NCBI GenBank assembly: GCA_018658685.1
Contig: JABHUT010000055.1
Span: 1 to 6,452, forward strand
Direction: 5' to 3'
Source: Alphaproteobacteria bacterium
Lineage (GTDB): Bacteria > Pseudomonadota > Alphaproteobacteria > MED-G09
DNA: 6,452 nt
The notes under the pieces were generated by a model. It saw nothing but the letters and a program-made list of their open reading frames with translations, ran no database searches and was not told the DNA's origin. Position 1 is the stretch's first letter, and every line of letters starts with the position of its first letter. The position numbers and the translations under genes were made by a program. Below, piece by piece: positions 5,428-6,452 of this stretch.

Positions 5428-6452
5428 AATTAACTCACAAGTTTTATCAATACCATAAAGGGCAACGAAAGATCCAAATCTTGGACCCTGTTCTTGACCT
5501 AAAAGGATTTGGTAGAGAGCCATAAACCAGTCTCTAAGGTTTTCATATTCAGCTTCCTTCCCAACATCGTAAACAATAGTTTGAATAGTTTCCGCCTCAG
5601 AGCCTTTATCCAATTGAGAAAATCTCAATACTAACTCTTTTAAGGATTTAATTTCATTGTCCGAAGCCTCCCTATAAACCTTTGTAGGTAAAATAAAGTC
5701 TTTAAAATAGGACAATGCATAATCGAGTAATTGTCCAATATAGATCTCAGCATCTTCAGAAATCTCACCTATATAACCCCTTATAAATCCCCATAGAACA
5801 TCTTTGTTGTCAGCTTGAGATGCATTAACTAAATTAAGAATTAAAGCAAAGGTAACTGGTATTTTATAAGAATTTGGCTTGCCATTATGAATATGAAAAA
5901 CAGGATTATTTAATTGCTCTGAAGCAGCTTGGCTTGAATACTTTTCTAAAAAGGTCTGGTATTCATCAACAGCTTTTGGAATAACATCGAATGAAAGTTT
6001 TTTTGCTCGTCTAGGCTTTTGATACATGTAAAGGGATAAACTCTCTGGATTAGCATATTTCAACCATTCATTAATGGTAATGCCATTTCCTTTTGATTTG
6101 GAAATTTTTTCACCATTCTCATCAAGAAAAAGTTCATAATTAAAACCTTCAGGAGGATTTTTACCAAGTGCACGGCAAATTTTTCCAGATAAATTTACCG
6201 ACTCGATTAAATCTTTACCAGCCATCTCATAATCAACACCTAGAGCCACCCAACGCATAGCCCAGTCAACCTTCCATTGAAGTTTGCACTTTCCTCTTAA
6301 GATAGAAGTTTCGACTTCTTTATTTGTTAAATAGTTATGATAAAGAATAGTACTCCTCTCTTTATCTATTTCCATAACTTTAGCCATCATCACCTTTCCG
6401 GTCTCTTCACATATAGGTAAAAAAGGTGAATATGTTTCTCGCCTAGCCTCAC
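5398..6452 (-). CDS. lysK: Lysyl-tRNA synthetase, class I, 5' end cut by window edge
   Basis: Class I LysRS charges tRNA-Lys with lysine; many alphaproteobacteria use it instead of the class II LysS. The frame is open from the stop at 5398 to the right edge, giving 350 visible residues. Upstream of the GTG at 6393 it still encodes family sequence (RRETYSPFLPICEETGKV), so that GTG is not the start. The KMSKS-type motif KISKSKGNG is at 6082-6108. Flanking family blocks include WKVDWAMRWVALGVDYEMAGKD, NPPEGFNYELFLDENG and PESLSLYMYQKPRRAKKLSFD, followed by the helical C-terminal anticodon-binding half. Family members are about 520-550 residues, so about 180 N-terminal residues with the HIGH motif lie off the right edge. 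The 3' end overlaps the convergent methyltransferase-like gene by 9 bases. Confidence 0.96.
   Translation of the reverse strand, partial: EARRETYSPFLPICEETGKVMMAKVMEIDKERSTILYHNYLTNKEVETSILRGKCKLQWKVDWAMRWVALGVDYEMAGKDLIESVNLSGKICRALGKNPPEGFNYELFLDENGEKISKSKGNGITINEWLKYANPESLSLYMYQKPRRAKKLSFDVIPKAVDEYQTFLEKYSSQAASEQLNNPVFHIHNGKPNSYKIPVTFALILNLVNASQADNKDVLWGFIRGYIGEISEDAEIYIGQLLDYALSYFKDFILPTKVYREASDNEIKSLKELVLRFSQLDKGSEAETIQTIVYDVGKEAEYENLRDWFMALYQILLGQEQGPRFGSFVALYGIDKTCELINKAINKELA

Noticed and set aside
5398..6393. lysyl-tRNA synthetase starting at GTG 6393
   Set aside because: The frame stays open to the window edge and encodes recognisable family sequence (TYSPFLPI) upstream, so the GTG is internal.
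1..6452. Mobile element, CRISPR, defence system, tRNA or rRNA
   Set aside because: All eight genes are recognisable conserved families, intergenic gaps are under 100 bases, and no direct repeats, transposase motifs or cloverleaf-like segments were seen.

Overview
The window reads as a compact chromosomal segment from an AT-rich alphaproteobacterium (G+C roughly one third, judged by eye). Eight genes fill it almost completely. Only about 222 of 6452 bases (3.4%) lie between genes, no gene-free stretch exceeds 100 bases, and both tail-to-tail gene pairs overlap. Gene content and order (ispG, lysC, ubiG, a DUF1178 protein, a Nit1-type amidase, grxC, a BioC/NDUFAF5-like protein, class I lysyl-tRNA synthetase) match the conserved alphaproteobacterial neighbourhood around ubiG/lysC/grxC. 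Low G+C, packed genes and marine-type housekeeping content would suit a streamlined lineage such as SAR11, HIMB59 or relatives, but the exact clade is inference.

Left part (1-2212): two minus-strand genes, lysC then ispG, 31 bases apart and probably co-transcribed. They encode aspartokinase and the MEP-pathway enzyme IspG, which runs off the left edge. A 97-base divergent gap separates lysC from ubiG on the plus strand. It holds an inverted repeat whose loop contains a perfect TATAAT.

Middle (2213-4569): ubiG (ubiquinone O-methyltransferase) converges on and overlaps a minus-strand operon, grxC > amidase > DUF1178. Adjacent genes in this operon overlap by 1 and 8 bases. grxC begins at TTG and the amidase at GTG, both behind good Shine-Dalgarno sequences. 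The pair suggests glutathione-dependent redox chemistry plus repair of damaged glutathione. DUF1178 is a small Cys-containing protein of unknown function.

Right part (4570-6452): a plus-strand methyltransferase-fold protein with an eroded SAM motif converges on and overlaps the 3' end of lysK, whose 5' end lies beyond the right edge. A comF gene, which I recall often sitting beside grxC in alphaproteobacteria, is absent.

I see no mobile element, CRISPR array, tRNA, rRNA or defence-like system. This is mostly an ordinary housekeeping region. The points of interest are its regulatory layout, its start codons, its overlaps and the degenerate methyltransferase.
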